A stretch of DNA of 64,000 nucleotides from Anaerolineaceae bacterium (GCA_016841525.1 JAENYZ010000002.1:1-64000); one strand, 5' to 3'; positions 51,991 to 61,825 are shown, counted from the stretch's first letter. Numbers and translations: made by a program. Notes: generated by a model from the sequence alone, not told the origin.

Positions 51991-53268
51991 ATGTCAGAAT
52001 TAGCAATACGTGTCGAAAACATATCAAAACAGTATCGCATTGGTTTAGCCCAGGAAAGGCCGGACACCTTGCGAGACTTGTTGATGATGGGCTTTCGCCG
52101 TTTCAAACATAAATTAAGCCGAAAGGGGAGCGGAAGATACGATGACCCCGGGCATATCTGGGCATTGAAAGATGTCTCCTTTGAGGTTGAGCGCGGCCAG
52201 GTTTTGGGAATCGTCGGTCGGAATGGTGCAGGGAAGAGCACGCTTCTAAAGATCCTTTCACGTGTAACAGACCCGACAGAAGGCTATGGGGAAATTCATG
52301 GTCGTGTTGGCTCATTGTTGGAAGTCGGCACGGGTTTTCATCCTGAACTTTCCGGTAGAGAAAATATCTACTTAAATGGTGCAATATTGGGCATGCGACG
52401 TGAAGAAATTAATCGGAAGTTTGACGAAATTGTCGAATTTTCCGAAGTTGGGAAGTTTATTGACACCCCAGTCAAACGTTTTTCGAGCGGCATGTATTTG
52501 CGGCTGGCTTTTGCCGTAGCCGCCCATCTGGAACCCGAGATCCTGGTCGTGGATGAGGTTCTTGCGGTCGGCGACGCTGAATTCCAGCGTAAATGCCTTG
52601 GAAAGATGAACGATGTTGCCCAGGAAGGCAGAACGGTTTTATTCGTCAGCCACAATATGTCCGCCATATTGCGCCTGACACAAGAAACCATCGTTCTTGA
52701 CCAGGGCAAGATTGTATTACGGGCGCCAACGCCAGAGGCTGTGGATCATTACCTGAACATGGGCTTGACCAAGCAGGGGGAGCGTTTTTGGACTGAGGAA
52801 GAATTAGGCGGCAAATCGGACGCCTTCAAGCCGGAGGCATTACGGGTTTTGAACACGGATGGCAAAGTTGTTGATACCGTCAATGCTGCTGAAGGTTTTT
52901 CTATTGAATTTGAATATCAGCTAACAGAAGCGATCAGTGGATTAAGGGTTGGTTTGTATATGATGACCACCCGTGGGGAATATGTCTTCACTACCTTTGA
53001 CACCGATGATCCTGAGCTTTACCAGGAATACAGTGTTCGTCCAGCCGGGCATTACATTAGCAAATGCCATATTCCGCCGAATTTGATGAACGAGGGGCGT
53101 TTCATCCTTGGCTTGAACGCCAGTGTTTATCGCATTCGAAGATATTTTCAAGAAGATAAAGCATTAACCTTCACCGTGGATGTAACAGGTGCTCCGGGCA
53201 CCCATTGGCCGGAACAGCGTTTGGGACCCGTGCGCCCTCAATTTGACTGGGATATTGAGCACAAATAA
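51991..53268 (+). CDS. Polysaccharide ABC exporter, ATPase with carbohydrate-binding domain (Wzt-like)
   Basis: A 425-residue ATPase. Walker A is GRNGAGKST near residue 74, the signature FSSGMYLRLA near 163 and Walker B ILVVDEVLAVGD near 183-194. After residue 260 there is an extra beta-sandwich domain of about 160 residues, as in Wzt proteins that recognise the finished end of the glycan before export. This suggests the exported chain carries a terminal modification, for which the methyltransferases downstream are candidates. The start is supported by AGGAACTT upstream. Confidence 0.94.
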   Translation: MSELAIRVENISKQYRIGLAQERPDTLRDLLMMGFRRFKHKLSRKGSGRYDDPGHIWALKDVSFEVERGQVLGIVGRNGAGKSTLLKILSRVTDPTEGYGEIHGRVGSLLEVGTGFHPELSGRENIYLNGAILGMRREEINRKFDEIVEFSEVGKFIDTPVKRFSSGMYLRLAFAVAAHLEPEILVVDEVLAVGDAEFQRKCLGKMNDVAQEGRTVLFVSHNMSAILRLTQETIVLDQGKIVLRAPTPEAVDHYLNMGLTKQGERFWTEEELGGKSDAFKPEALRVLNTDGKVVDTVNAAEGFSIEFEYQLTEAISGLRVGLYMMTTRGEYVFTTFDTDDPELYQEYSVRPAGHYISKCHIPPNLMNEGRFILGLNASVYRIRRYFQEDKALTFTVDVTGAPGTHWPEQRLGPVRPQFDWDIEHK

Positions 53269-53276
53269 AAATAATT

Positions 53277-54860
53277 ATGGAAAAACGTGCGATCAAAAAG
53301 GTTCTTGGCGAACTCCCTTATACCGTTGAACTCTACTGGCAGCTCATCCAGCGGCACAAGCCCTGGCAGGCGCATTTCAATCTTGACTTGCTTGAAGCAG
53401 AATTAGCTGACGCTGTTGAACAGGTGCAACCCTTTGATGAAGAAGCGCCGAGAGGGAAACGAGTTTTCATTTTTGCGTCCCTCCATTATTGGATCGAGTA
53501 TTCAACATTCCTGGCGCTTGCATTGGCAGGAAAAGGACACCAGGTAACGCTTTCTTACCTGCCTTATGGCAGCTGGGATAAACCGATCGAGAAATTTGAT
53601 CTTCGAGGGCAAAATTTATATGCTCGCCAGGTGCTCAGCCAGGCAGCTTCAGTTATTAAAATTCAACCCATGTTGGATATTCGACCTTTATCAAAAAATT
53701 TGCCAGCAGAATTAGAAGCTGCTGTGGAGGAAGTGACCACTTTTGATACCCAGTACACCCTGCAAGTTGAGGATATTGACACTGAAGATCCTCTGTACCA
53801 GCTCCGATATGAACGCAACTATGAAGCAGCATTGAATGGGCGGGCATGGCTGTCGGCACATAAACCGGATGTGGTCATTTTGCCCAACGGCACCATTCAG
53901 GAGATGGGCGTCTTGTTCAGGGTGGCGAAACACTTAAAGATTCCAACAGTCACCTTTGAGTTTGGCGATAAGCGCGAGCATATATGGCTGGCGCAAGACT
54001 CCGAGATCATGCGCCATGAGACGGACAGCCTGTGGAAAGCACGTGGCGATCAAGCCCTTGATGAAGCACAGCTTGAGCAATTGCATGCCTTATTCTCTGC
54101 ACGTGTGGATGCTAAAACTTGGAAAAATTTCACACGGAAATGGCAGGACACCCCAACTAAAGGCGGCGCATTTGTCAGGAAAAAACTAAATCTGGATGAT
54201 CGCCCGGTTGTTCTCTTAGCAACCAATGTCCTTGGGGATAGCTTAACCCTTGATCGCCAGGTTTTCAGTAAAACGATGGCGGATTGGATTGAGAAAAGCG
54301 TGCGTTATTTTGCTAATCGCAAAGATGTCCAGCTTTTAATACGCGTGCATCCAGGTGAAATGCTGACACACGGCACATCCATGGTCGACGTTGTTAAGGC
54401 TGAACTCGAGGAAATCCCTGAGCATATTCACCTGATTGAGCCAGATGAAAAAATCAACACCTATGACATCATGGATATTGCTGACTTAGGGATGGTTTAT
54501 ACAACAACCGTTGGTTTAGAAATGGCAATGCGCGGCATCCCTGTGGTTGTCGCAGGGCAAACGCATTACAGAAATCGCGGTTTCACCCATGATCCTGCTA
54601 CCTGGGAAGGTTTCTTTGACACTTTAAATGAACTTCTAGGGGATTTGGCTGGTGCACCTTTATCCCAGGATCAAATTGAACTTGCATGGCGCTATGCTTA
54701 TTTATTCTTTTTTGAATTCCCCAAGCCTTTCCCGTGGCATTTGGTGGACCTCAAGAAGGACATCAAATCGAGACCACTGCGTTTTGTTTTGGGTGAAGAA
54801 GGACAAAAGCGTTACGATCAGACCTTTAAATATCTTACCGGTACACCGCTTAAGTGGTAA
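53277..54860 (+). CDS. Capsule-biosynthesis-type glycosyltransferase
   Basis: A 527-residue protein with a likely GT-B fold. The C-terminal half contains LIRVHPGEM (near 358), HLIEPDEKINTYDIMDIADLG and YTTTVGLEMAMRGIPVVVAG, the pattern of the capsule polysaccharide biosynthesis family (KpsC/KpsS and related) and of similar bacterial transferases. The N-terminal half (FIFASLHYWIEYSTFLALALAG) would bind the acceptor. The sugar transferred is unknown. It starts nine bases after wzt. No transmembrane helix is evident. Confidence 0.7.
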   Translation: MEKRAIKKVLGELPYTVELYWQLIQRHKPWQAHFNLDLLEAELADAVEQVQPFDEEAPRGKRVFIFASLHYWIEYSTFLALALAGKGHQVTLSYLPYGSWDKPIEKFDLRGQNLYARQVLSQAASVIKIQPMLDIRPLSKNLPAELEAAVEEVTTFDTQYTLQVEDIDTEDPLYQLRYERNYEAALNGRAWLSAHKPDVVILPNGTIQEMGVLFRVAKHLKIPTVTFEFGDKREHIWLAQDSEIMRHETDSLWKARGDQALDEAQLEQLHALFSARVDAKTWKNFTRKWQDTPTKGGAFVRKKLNLDDRPVVLLATNVLGDSLTLDRQVFSKTMADWIEKSVRYFANRKDVQLLIRVHPGEMLTHGTSMVDVVKAELEEIPEHIHLIEPDEKINTYDIMDIADLGMVYTTTVGLEMAMRGIPVVVAGQTHYRNRGFTHDPATWEGFFDTLNELLGDLAGAPLSQDQIELAWRYAYLFFFEFPKPFPWHLVDLKKDIKSRPLRFVLGEEGQKRYDQTFKYLTGTPLKW

Positions 54861-55105
54861 CTGTGTAAATAATCAGTTCTTATTGATCATTTTCCCAATT
54901 AAAATCTTCTCGTTTTTTGTTTGAAATGCTTGCCCAATAAGTCGTTGGCTGGGATAATAACAGCTTGTCTGCGAATGGCTTGTTTGTTCATCCTGGATCG
55001 ATTTTGCAAATTTTGAGGAATTGACGATTTCTAGAAGAATCTAAGTGAATAGAACCGCCTACGCTAATTTGACGTGGACCAATTATAATGACTGCAGGTA
55101 AATAA

Positions 55106-56014
55106 ATGATGACTAAAGAAGACTCGAAAAAGGATGTTAAAGAATTTTTCAACCAGGTCGGCTGGAAACTCATAGACCAATCCCTGTATCAAAACGCTCA
55201 GTTTGAGGATTTGCGACCCGTATCAAAGGAATATATCCATCGCTGTCATATGCGGGTCAATAAACATTTCTCACCAAAGGGACGTTTTTTCTTAGATGCC
55301 GGGTCAGGGCCAGTACAATATCCTGAATACCTGACCTATTCTGAAAATTATCATGCCCGTGTATGTATGGACATTTCCATTGTGGCATTGCAGGAAGCAA
55401 GGAAAAGGTTGGGTGATCACGGTAGGTATGTCGTTGGGGATATCGCCCATCTGCCTTTCAAGAGTGATGCTTTCGACGGCATTGTGTCCTTACACACCAT
55501 ACATCACGTCCCGATGGAAGACAAATTGCCCGCTTATGAGGAGCTTTATCGGACGTTGACCCCCGGTAACTCGATGGTGGTTGTTAATGGCTGGACGAAA
55601 GCGCCCCTGATGACCCGACTTTCACCTTTTATGGACTTTATGAAACGCTTGAGGGCTTGGTGGCTGCGAAAAGTCAAAAAACAGCCATTAAAAGGTGCGG
55701 AAGCTTCGGATAAGACAGCGGAATTGAGCGAAGCCTCAGAAGCAGAGACGAGAAAACCGCCAGAAGGGACATATGTTCAAAAAATGACTGCAGCCTGGCT
55801 GATACAGGCTTTAGAGGGCAGAATGGATTATGAAATTCTTGTCTGGCGTAGTGTCAGTGTTCGGTTCTTACGTTCTGTAATATACCCGGATTGGGGTGGA
55901 CGTTTTTGGTTAAAAGTCTTATTCTTGCTTGAGGAGATATTTCCCCGTCTTTTGGGACGCATTGGGCAGTATCCCCTGGTTGTTGTCAATAAACCTGCAG
56001 AAGAAAATAAATAA
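55106..56014 (+). CDS. SAM-dependent methyltransferase
   Basis: A 302-residue class I methyltransferase. Motif I is LDAGSGPVQYP near residue 72, followed by an acidic residue at the end of the second strand (VCMDIS), VVGDIAHLPF and FDGIVSLHTIHHVP. A charged linker (about 200-230, Glu/Ala/Lys-rich) separates the core from a C-terminal part with hydrophobic helices. The substrate is not shown; glycan or lipid methylation is suggested by context. It is separated from the capsule gene by 245 bases, where a new promoter is expected. A second ATG one codon later is an alternative start. Confidence 0.82.
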   Translation: MMTKEDSKKDVKEFFNQVGWKLIDQSLYQNAQFEDLRPVSKEYIHRCHMRVNKHFSPKGRFFLDAGSGPVQYPEYLTYSENYHARVCMDISIVALQEARKRLGDHGRYVVGDIAHLPFKSDAFDGIVSLHTIHHVPMEDKLPAYEELYRTLTPGNSMVVVNGWTKAPLMTRLSPFMDFMKRLRAWWLRKVKKQPLKGAEASDKTAELSEASEAETRKPPEGTYVQKMTAAWLIQALEGRMDYEILVWRSVSVRFLRSVIYPDWGGRFWLKVLFLLEEIFPRLLGRIGQYPLVVVNKPAEENK

Positions 56015-56062
56015 GAATTGGCAATTAAAGTATAATTTTGTCAAAACCCCAGGAGTGATGCT

Positions 56063-57070
56063 ATGGATTGGAAAGATAAAAGCGTATTGGTAACCGGTGG
56101 GACGGGTTCTTTTGGCCGAAAATTTGTTGAGGTCATGATGGAAACCTACCATCCCCACCGTTTGATTGTTTACAGCCGTGACGAACTTAAACAGCACGAA
56201 ATGCGCATGTCAGGTTTAAACTATCCAAATTTACGCTATTTTATTGGTGATGTGCGCGACCTGCCAAGGTTAAAGCGCGCTTTTAATGGCGTTGATATTG
56301 TTGTCCATGCAGCCGCCCTCAAACAGGTGCCGGCTTGTGAATATAATCCGATGGAAGCAATTAAGACCAATATTTTAGGCAGCAGCAATGTTGTTGACGC
56401 TGCGCTGGATGCAGGTGTTGAAAAGGTCCTTGCATTGAGCACGGATAAGGCGGTCAACCCGGTGAACTTATATGGTGCCACAAAGCTGGCTGCAGAAAAA
56501 TTAATGGTTCAGAGCAATGCTTATGCTGGTGGGATGACGACCCGATTCAGCTGTGTGCGTTATGGCAATGTGGTTGGTTCACGCGGCAGCGTTGTCCCTT
56601 TGTTTATTCAGCAGCGATCCAAAGGTGAAATCACCCTTACGGATGAGCGCATGACACGATTCTGGATTTCACTGGATCAGGGCGTTCAATTTGTGATTCG
56701 CTGTATTGAAGAAATGCAGGGCGGTGAGGTCTTTGTCCCGAAGATCCCCAGCATGAAGATGGTCGACCTGGCGCGTGCCCTTGCCCCAAATGCTGAAATC
56801 AAAATTATTGGCATTCGCCCCGGGGAGAAGCTTCATGAAGTTCTGATCTCAGAGGATGAAGCGCGTTCAACCATTGAGCTGGAAGATATGTATGTTGTCC
56901 AGCCGGCAGCGGCATTATGGTTTGGTCACGCATGGACAGACGCTGGCAAACCACTGCCTGACGGTTACCATTACGCCAGTGATAATAATGAAGATTGGCT
57001 ATCCGTTGGTGAGATTCAAAAAATGGTCGCGCCAATTGAGGTGAAAATGGAGAAAGGCATGCGCTCATAA
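56063..57070 (+). CDS. pseB: UDP-GlcNAc 4,6-dehydratase (inverting), PseB-like
   Basis: A 335-residue SDR enzyme closely resembling H. pylori PseB. Conserved blocks are TGGTGSFGRKFVEVM, YSRDELKQHEMRM, FIGDVRDL, HAAALKQVP, LSTDKAVNPVNLYGATK and VVGSRGSVVP, with PKIPSMKM near the C-terminus. PseB dehydrates and 5-epimerises UDP-GlcNAc to a 4-keto-6-deoxy-L-arabino-hexose, the first step to pseudaminic acid and related sugars. The start follows AGGAGTG. The next gene overlaps its stop by one base. The aminotransferase PseC normally found next to it is absent from the window. Confidence 0.9.
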   Translation: MDWKDKSVLVTGGTGSFGRKFVEVMMETYHPHRLIVYSRDELKQHEMRMSGLNYPNLRYFIGDVRDLPRLKRAFNGVDIVVHAAALKQVPACEYNPMEAIKTNILGSSNVVDAALDAGVEKVLALSTDKAVNPVNLYGATKLAAEKLMVQSNAYAGGMTTRFSCVRYGNVVGSRGSVVPLFIQQRSKGEITLTDERMTRFWISLDQGVQFVIRCIEEMQGGEVFVPKIPSMKMVDLARALAPNAEIKIIGIRPGEKLHEVLISEDEARSTIELEDMYVVQPAAALWFGHAWTDAGKPLPDGYHYASDNNEDWLSVGEIQKMVAPIEVKMEKGMRS

Positions 57071-57987
57071 TGCGTTTGCTGGTTACCGGCGCCAGCGGTC
57101 TTTTAGGATTGAACCTTGGCTTGCTGGCGCATCATTTGGGATATGAGGTCGTGGGGCTGGTGTATTCGCATCAACTGCGAGGCGTCCCTTTCAAAATTGA
57201 AGCAGTCGACCTTTTAGAAACACCAAATGCGCTTGATGCGATAGAAGAATTGCAGCCTGATGCGATCATCCATTGTGCTGCAATTGCCAATTTGCATCAA
57301 GCCGAGAAGTTCCCAGATCTTGCACAAAAATTAAATGCCGATGTGCCGGGAGAACTTGCTGAAGCTGCTTTTGAATGGGGTGTGCCATTTTTGCATATCT
57401 CAACCGATGCGATTTTTGACGGGGAAAAAGGTGCATACGTTGAAACCGATCCCCCAAATCCGCTGAGCGTTTATGCTCGCAGCAAACTGGCTGGTGAGCA
57501 CCGTGTTCAAGAATCAAATCCACACGCCCTGATTGCCAGGGTGGTTTTTTATGGTTGGAGTCTCTCAGGGAATCGCAGTTTGTCTGAATTTTTTTATAAT
57601 AACTTAAAGGACCGGGTGCCGCACAAGGGATTCATTGATACCTTTTTCAGCCCGCTCTACGTGGAGGATTTAGCTGAGGTTTTGCTTGAAACGCTTGAGA
57701 AAAACCTGGAGGGTGTGTATCATGTAGTTAGCCCGGAGCATTTGAGCAAGTATGAATTTGGTGTCAGAATTGCAGAAAAATTTGGTTTTGATCCGAATTT
57801 AGTCCAGCCGATTAAGATGAGCGAGATGAAGCGTGAAGCCCCACGTTCGTTGAAACTTGTTCTGGATCCTGCGAAAGTACAGCATGACCTTGGTCACACA
57901 CTGCCCTCTGTGGACACCGGTATTGATCGATTATATCAACGATGGCAGGAAGGCTATCATCTTAAGCTTCAGCGTTTTTCATGTTGA
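57070..57987 (+). CDS. RmlD-like dTDP-sugar/UDP-sugar reductase
   Basis: A 305-residue SDR of the dTDP-4-dehydrorhamnose reductase (RmlD) type: VTGASGLLGLNL at the N-terminus, HCAAIANLHQAEK, HISTDAIFDGEKGAY, and YARSKLAGEH with the Tyr and Lys of the catalytic set. RmlD itself reduces dTDP-4-keto-rhamnose. In this position, one base from a PseB-like gene, it more likely reduces the 4-keto group of the PseB product (inference). Confidence 0.83.
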   Translation: MRLLVTGASGLLGLNLGLLAHHLGYEVVGLVYSHQLRGVPFKIEAVDLLETPNALDAIEELQPDAIIHCAAIANLHQAEKFPDLAQKLNADVPGELAEAAFEWGVPFLHISTDAIFDGEKGAYVETDPPNPLSVYARSKLAGEHRVQESNPHALIARVVFYGWSLSGNRSLSEFFYNNLKDRVPHKGFIDTFFSPLYVEDLAEVLLETLEKNLEGVYHVVSPEHLSKYEFGVRIAEKFGFDPNLVQPIKMSEMKREAPRSLKLVLDPAKVQHDLGHTLPSVDTGIDRLYQRWQEGYHLKLQRFSC

Positions 57988-58017
57988 ATCATTTCCTTTT
58001 GAATTGAGAGGCGAGAT

Positions 58018-59088
58018 ATGACTTTAAAAATTGGAAAAAATCTGATCGGGAAAGATCATCCAACGTATTTCATCGCAGATATTGCAGCAAATCACGACGG
58101 GAGTTTAGAGCGTGCAAAGCTCTTGATTCGTTTGGCTAAAGAAGCAGGGGCGGATGCGGCGAAATTCCAGAATTTCCAGGCGCCAAAAATCGTTTCTGAT
58201 TACGGCTTCACCCATATGAATGCCCAGGTTTCGCATCAGGCAAAATGGGAGAAATCGGTAACCGAGGTGTATGCTTCAGCTTCGGTTCCATTTGAATGGA
58301 CACCGATCCTCAAAGAAACCTGCGATGAGGTTGGCATTGATTATTTCTCGTCGCCCTACGATTTTGAGGCGATTGATATGCTGGATTCATATGCGCCGGC
58401 GTACAAAATCGGATCCGGTGATATCACGTGGATTGAAGCCTGTGAGAGGATTGCAAGCAAAGGCAAACCCGTTCTGCTTGCCACGGGAGCGTCTGATATT
58501 GGCGATGTTCAGCGAGCGGTGCATGCCATTTTGAGCATTAACCCCCAACTGGTATTGATGCAGTGCAATACAAACTACACAGCAGCAGATGGCAATTTTG
58601 ATAATATCCACCTGCATGTCCTGAAAACCTACCAAAGTATGTTCCCGGAACTGGTTCTGGGATTGTCAGATCACACCCATGGGCATGCTACCGTACTGGG
58701 CGCCGTTGCTTTGGGTGCGAGGGTTATTGAAAAGCATTTTACCGATGACAATAATCGTGTTGGACCCGATCATCCCTTTGCGATGAACCCTCAAACCTGG
58801 GCGGAAATGGTTACAGCCACCCGCCAGCTGGAACGTGCACTGGGTTCAGGGGATAAATTTGTCGCAGATAACGAGCAGGAAACTGTGATCATCCAGCGGC
58901 GCTGCCTTAGGGCTGCTCGGGCTATTCAACGCGGCGAAACGATGACGCGTGATATGATCGATGTACTCAGGCCGGCAACACAGGGTGCAATCATGCCCTA
59001 TGAAATTGAAGATCTGCTTGGGTTGAGAGCGATTGAACAAATTCCTGCCGGGCAGGAATTACGCTGGACCCAGTTTGGAAACCCCTAA
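58018..59088 (+). CDS. N-acetylneuraminate synthase-family protein (NeuB/PseI/SpsE-like)
   Basis: A 356-residue protein. The TIM-barrel part contains DIAANHDGSLERAKLLIRLA, AAKFQNFQA, YKIGSGDITWI and GLSDHTHGH. The C-terminal SAF domain (about 295-350) contains LRAARAIQRGETMT. NeuB family enzymes condense a hexosamine with phosphoenolpyruvate to form nine-carbon sugars (sialic, legionaminic, pseudaminic acid). The B. subtilis spore-coat SpsE is another member. The nearby SpsF/PseF-like cytidylyltransferase at 60988 would activate the product. GAGGCGAG precedes the ATG. Confidence 0.9.
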   Translation: MTLKIGKNLIGKDHPTYFIADIAANHDGSLERAKLLIRLAKEAGADAAKFQNFQAPKIVSDYGFTHMNAQVSHQAKWEKSVTEVYASASVPFEWTPILKETCDEVGIDYFSSPYDFEAIDMLDSYAPAYKIGSGDITWIEACERIASKGKPVLLATGASDIGDVQRAVHAILSINPQLVLMQCNTNYTAADGNFDNIHLHVLKTYQSMFPELVLGLSDHTHGHATVLGAVALGARVIEKHFTDDNNRVGPDHPFAMNPQTWAEMVTATRQLERALGSGDKFVADNEQETVIIQRRCLRAARAIQRGETMTRDMIDVLRPATQGAIMPYEIEDLLGLRAIEQIPAGQELRWTQFGNP

Positions 59089-59116
59089 ACCTTACCGAGT
59101 TCTTAAGGATAATTAA

Positions 59117-60208
59117 ATGCGTGTGCTTTATTTCACGGAAGGGGACAGCCCACATGATCAACGCTTTTTGCGCGCCCTTTCCAATACGCCGCATGATGTT
59201 TATGCTTTAAGGCAAAAAGAACCTTTTCCAAACACACCTGATGGAATTGTCGAATTGAATTGGCCTGGCGAACCACCTGATTGGCGCCATTGGGGTGGGT
59301 GGCAGATGGCTTTGTTAAGCTACCAAAAGATTCTGGAGGAAATTCAACCTGATGTCGTTCACGCAGGACCCATACAGGGGCCTGCCTTGCTGACTGCACT
59401 TTCTAGTTTTCGGAACCTGGTGACCATGTCCTGGGGGTCAGACATATTGGCACGTGCACAACGAAGCCCCTGGATGCGGTGTGCAACAAGATATGTTTTT
59501 GATCACACAAAAGTGTTTTTAGGGGACTGCCAAACTGTGATTGACGCGGCAAAAGCTTACGGCTTTCGCGAAAAAAGAAGTCTTCGTTTTCCCTGGGGTG
59601 TTGACCTGGAGCATTTTTCACCCCAAAATGGAAAAGCTGAAGGAGAGGCACTGCGGAGAAGCCTGGGATGGGACGATAAATTTATCATTCTGTGCAACCG
59701 CAGCTGGTATCCTATTTACGGTGTGGATGTACTTGCTAAAGCTTTTGTGGCAAGCGCATCGGAGAATAATGAATTACGATTGCTGCTTGTGGGCGATGGA
59801 CCGCAATCTGATTATATTCACAGCATTTTAGCCCCTGTTGAGGATAAGGTGCATTTTCCCGGCTGGGTGGATCAAACGGATTTACCAGGTGTCTATTGCG
59901 GGGCAGACCTTTTTGTGAGCCCCTCACATTGTGATGGCTCATCCATATCATTATTGGAAGCCCTGGCATGCGGACGTCCTGTGCTGGTTTCGGATATTCC
60001 CTCGAACAAGGAATGGGTTAAACAGGGAGAGACAGGTGAGATTTTCAGCGATGGGGATCCGGCAGCATTAAAAGAAAAGATTCTAATGATGGTAGGCTAT
60101 CCTGAACTAGCTCGTTACGGCGAGAACGCGAGGTCTATGGCCGAGGCGCAAGCAGATTGGGATCAAAACTTTAAAAAATTATTGCAGGCATATCATATGG
60201 CTTTGTAA
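59117..60208 (+). CDS. GT4-family glycosyltransferase
   Basis: A 363-residue GT-B transferase with a strong AAGGA upstream. The N-terminal domain starts MRVLYFTEGDSPHDQRF. The C-terminal domain has LLLVGDGPQSDYI and SPSHCDGSSISLLEALACGRP, the E-x7-E donor site of GT4. It lies between the NeuB-like and lipoprotein genes, so it may add the nonulosonic-acid-type sugar or its neighbour (inference); the GT4 fold normally uses UDP- or GDP-sugars. Confidence 0.87.
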   Translation: MRVLYFTEGDSPHDQRFLRALSNTPHDVYALRQKEPFPNTPDGIVELNWPGEPPDWRHWGGWQMALLSYQKILEEIQPDVVHAGPIQGPALLTALSSFRNLVTMSWGSDILARAQRSPWMRCATRYVFDHTKVFLGDCQTVIDAAKAYGFREKRSLRFPWGVDLEHFSPQNGKAEGEALRRSLGWDDKFIILCNRSWYPIYGVDVLAKAFVASASENNELRLLLVGDGPQSDYIHSILAPVEDKVHFPGWVDQTDLPGVYCGADLFVSPSHCDGSSISLLEALACGRPVLVSDIPSNKEWVKQGETGEIFSDGDPAALKEKILMMVGYPELARYGENARSMAEAQADWDQNFKKLLQAYHMAL

Positions 60209-60284
60209 TTTTTGCTTTTGGTGATAATTGCATTAGAATCAAAATCACAGATCAATAGAAAAGAAATGAATGCAGGTTAAACTG

Positions 60285-60995
60285 ATGACTAAAAATAAGA
60301 AAGTTTTATTTACTTCCATTTGTTTGGTATTAATGCTGATAATTATGGCATGTCACATTCCATTGATCAGCCGTGCAACTAGCCCTGAAATTAAGGCGGT
60401 TGGAAATACCCCCACAGAAACAGTTGAACAGCAGCCAACGGAAGAAGCAGAAAACGCAGCTCTGCTGCAAGAAAAGGTATATCAGGATAATGGCGTTGAG
60501 ATGACATTGCCAGCGACCTTTATTTTGGGAGATGTTGAAAATGATTTCGAATCTCTCATGAATCAAGGTCAGTCACTTGAGGATGAACAGTCTCAAACAA
60601 TAAAGGGAATCTTTGAAAATTATAAAGAAGATATCCTTATGTGGGCTTATGATCCTGTGGGTGATGGTCAATACGGCACTGGTTTGCTTGTGATGAAAAA
60701 TGACCAATTTGCCGGTATGTCCTTGATGCTTATCTCTACATTTGCCAAATCGATTATTGGTGATCAGCTTGATTTTGTGGATCAGCAGCGCATAAAGATG
60801 GATGACCGGGATGTCCTGAGATTTGAAACTTCGACCGGGGACCTGGGTGTAAAGAATTCCCAGGCATTTTACATTTTTAATGAATCAGGTAAGTTATGGA
60901 TCATTGCATTTTTCACAGATTCTGAACAAATCCAGGGTTTCTTATTGGAATTTGACCGGGCTGTGGAATCCTTCAAATTTGTTGGGGATGAGTGA
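60285..60995 (+). CDS. Lipoprotein of unknown function
   Basis: The protein has 236 residues from ATG 60285 (AGG nine bases upstream); ATG 60270 adds five. The signal sequence ends in a lipobox LIIMAC, so it is membrane-bound through lipid. A Thr/Glu/Gln-rich spacer precedes a domain at about 65-230 with strands typical of DcrB/PsbP-like folds (VEMTLPATFILG, LVMKNDQFAGMSLML, AFYIFNESGKLWIIAFF). Its place inside a glycan locus suggests a surface role but no function can be named. Confidence 0.7.
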   Translation: MTKNKKVLFTSICLVLMLIIMACHIPLISRATSPEIKAVGNTPTETVEQQPTEEAENAALLQEKVYQDNGVEMTLPATFILGDVENDFESLMNQGQSLEDEQSQTIKGIFENYKEDILMWAYDPVGDGQYGTGLLVMKNDQFAGMSLMLISTFAKSIIGDQLDFVDQQRIKMDDRDVLRFETSTGDLGVKNSQAFYIFNESGKLWIIAFFTDSEQIQGFLLEFDRAVESFKFVGDE

Positions 60996-61779
60996 GATTA
61001 AACATATGCTGCGAACCAGAGATCCCGGGGTTATTGCAATTGTCCAGGCGCGGATGGGTTCCAGCCGGCTGCCGGGGAAAGTCTTGCTGGATATTGGCGG
61101 TGAAACCATGCTCTACCGGGTGCTTGTCCGTGCCAGGCGAGCTCAATATGTAGGGCAGGTTGTGGTGGCGACAACAACAGACCCAAGCGATGACCCTGTC
61201 GAAGCCTTTTGCAGATCAAAGGGTTTTCCTTGCTTTCGGGGTGATCCCTTTGATGTGCTGGATCGATATTACCGGGCCGCGCGCCTGTATGCTGCCAGCA
61301 CGATTGTGCGCCTTACCGCTGACTGCCCTTTAATTGACCCAGGGGAGATCGATCAGACCGTGAAAGCTTTTTTCCGGGCAGATCTTGATTTTGCTGCTAA
61401 CCGCCTTCCGCCGCCCATGAAGCGTACCACGCCAATCGGGATGGATACGGAGGTCGTTAGCTTCAAAGCACTCAGCCTTGCATGGCAGAATGCAGAAGAA
61501 AAATACGCCCGGGAGCATGTGATGCCCTATCTATATGAGGAGCCAGGGCGATTTAATATTTTGCTGGTGGACCACGAACCGGATTTGAGCCATTTAAGAT
61601 TGACGGTTGATACGCCGGAGGATTTAGCCTTAGTGAGAAAAATTTATCATCAATTTGATAACAGCGATGATTTTTCCTTGATCGAAATGCTTGATCTCCT
61701 TAATGATTCACCAGAAATCTTGGATATTAACGCAAATGTGAAGCATAAAGGTTACCAGGACGTTGACCAACGCGCGTAA
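60988..61779 (+). CDS. Cytidylyltransferase family protein (SpsF/PseF-like)
   Basis: A nucleotidyltransferase whose start is uncertain: ATG 60988 overlaps the previous stop by eight bases, and ATG 61006 is an alternative; a longer frame from 60880 overlaps the lipoprotein gene and is rejected. The nucleotide-binding motif IVQARMGSSRLPGKVL and RLTADCPLIDP are typical of SpsF and CMP-sugar synthetases. It would activate the nine-carbon product of the NeuB-like protein with CTP. The length of about 264 residues is normal. Confidence 0.88.
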   Translation: MSEIKHMLRTRDPGVIAIVQARMGSSRLPGKVLLDIGGETMLYRVLVRARRAQYVGQVVVATTTDPSDDPVEAFCRSKGFPCFRGDPFDVLDRYYRAARLYAASTIVRLTADCPLIDPGEIDQTVKAFFRADLDFAANRLPPPMKRTTPIGMDTEVVSFKALSLAWQNAEEKYAREHVMPYLYEEPGRFNILLVDHEPDLSHLRLTVDTPEDLALVRKIYHQFDNSDDFSLIEMLDLLNDSPEILDINANVKHKGYQDVDQRA

Positions 61780-61825
61780 ACCGCCGGTGGTATAATGTGA
61801 AACCTTTTAATATTAAGAAGTGCTT

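Noticed and set aside
60880-60987. Extended N-terminus of the cytidylyltransferase
   Set aside because: These 36 codons overlap the lipoprotein gene in another frame, and the family begins close to the IVQARMGSSR motif.
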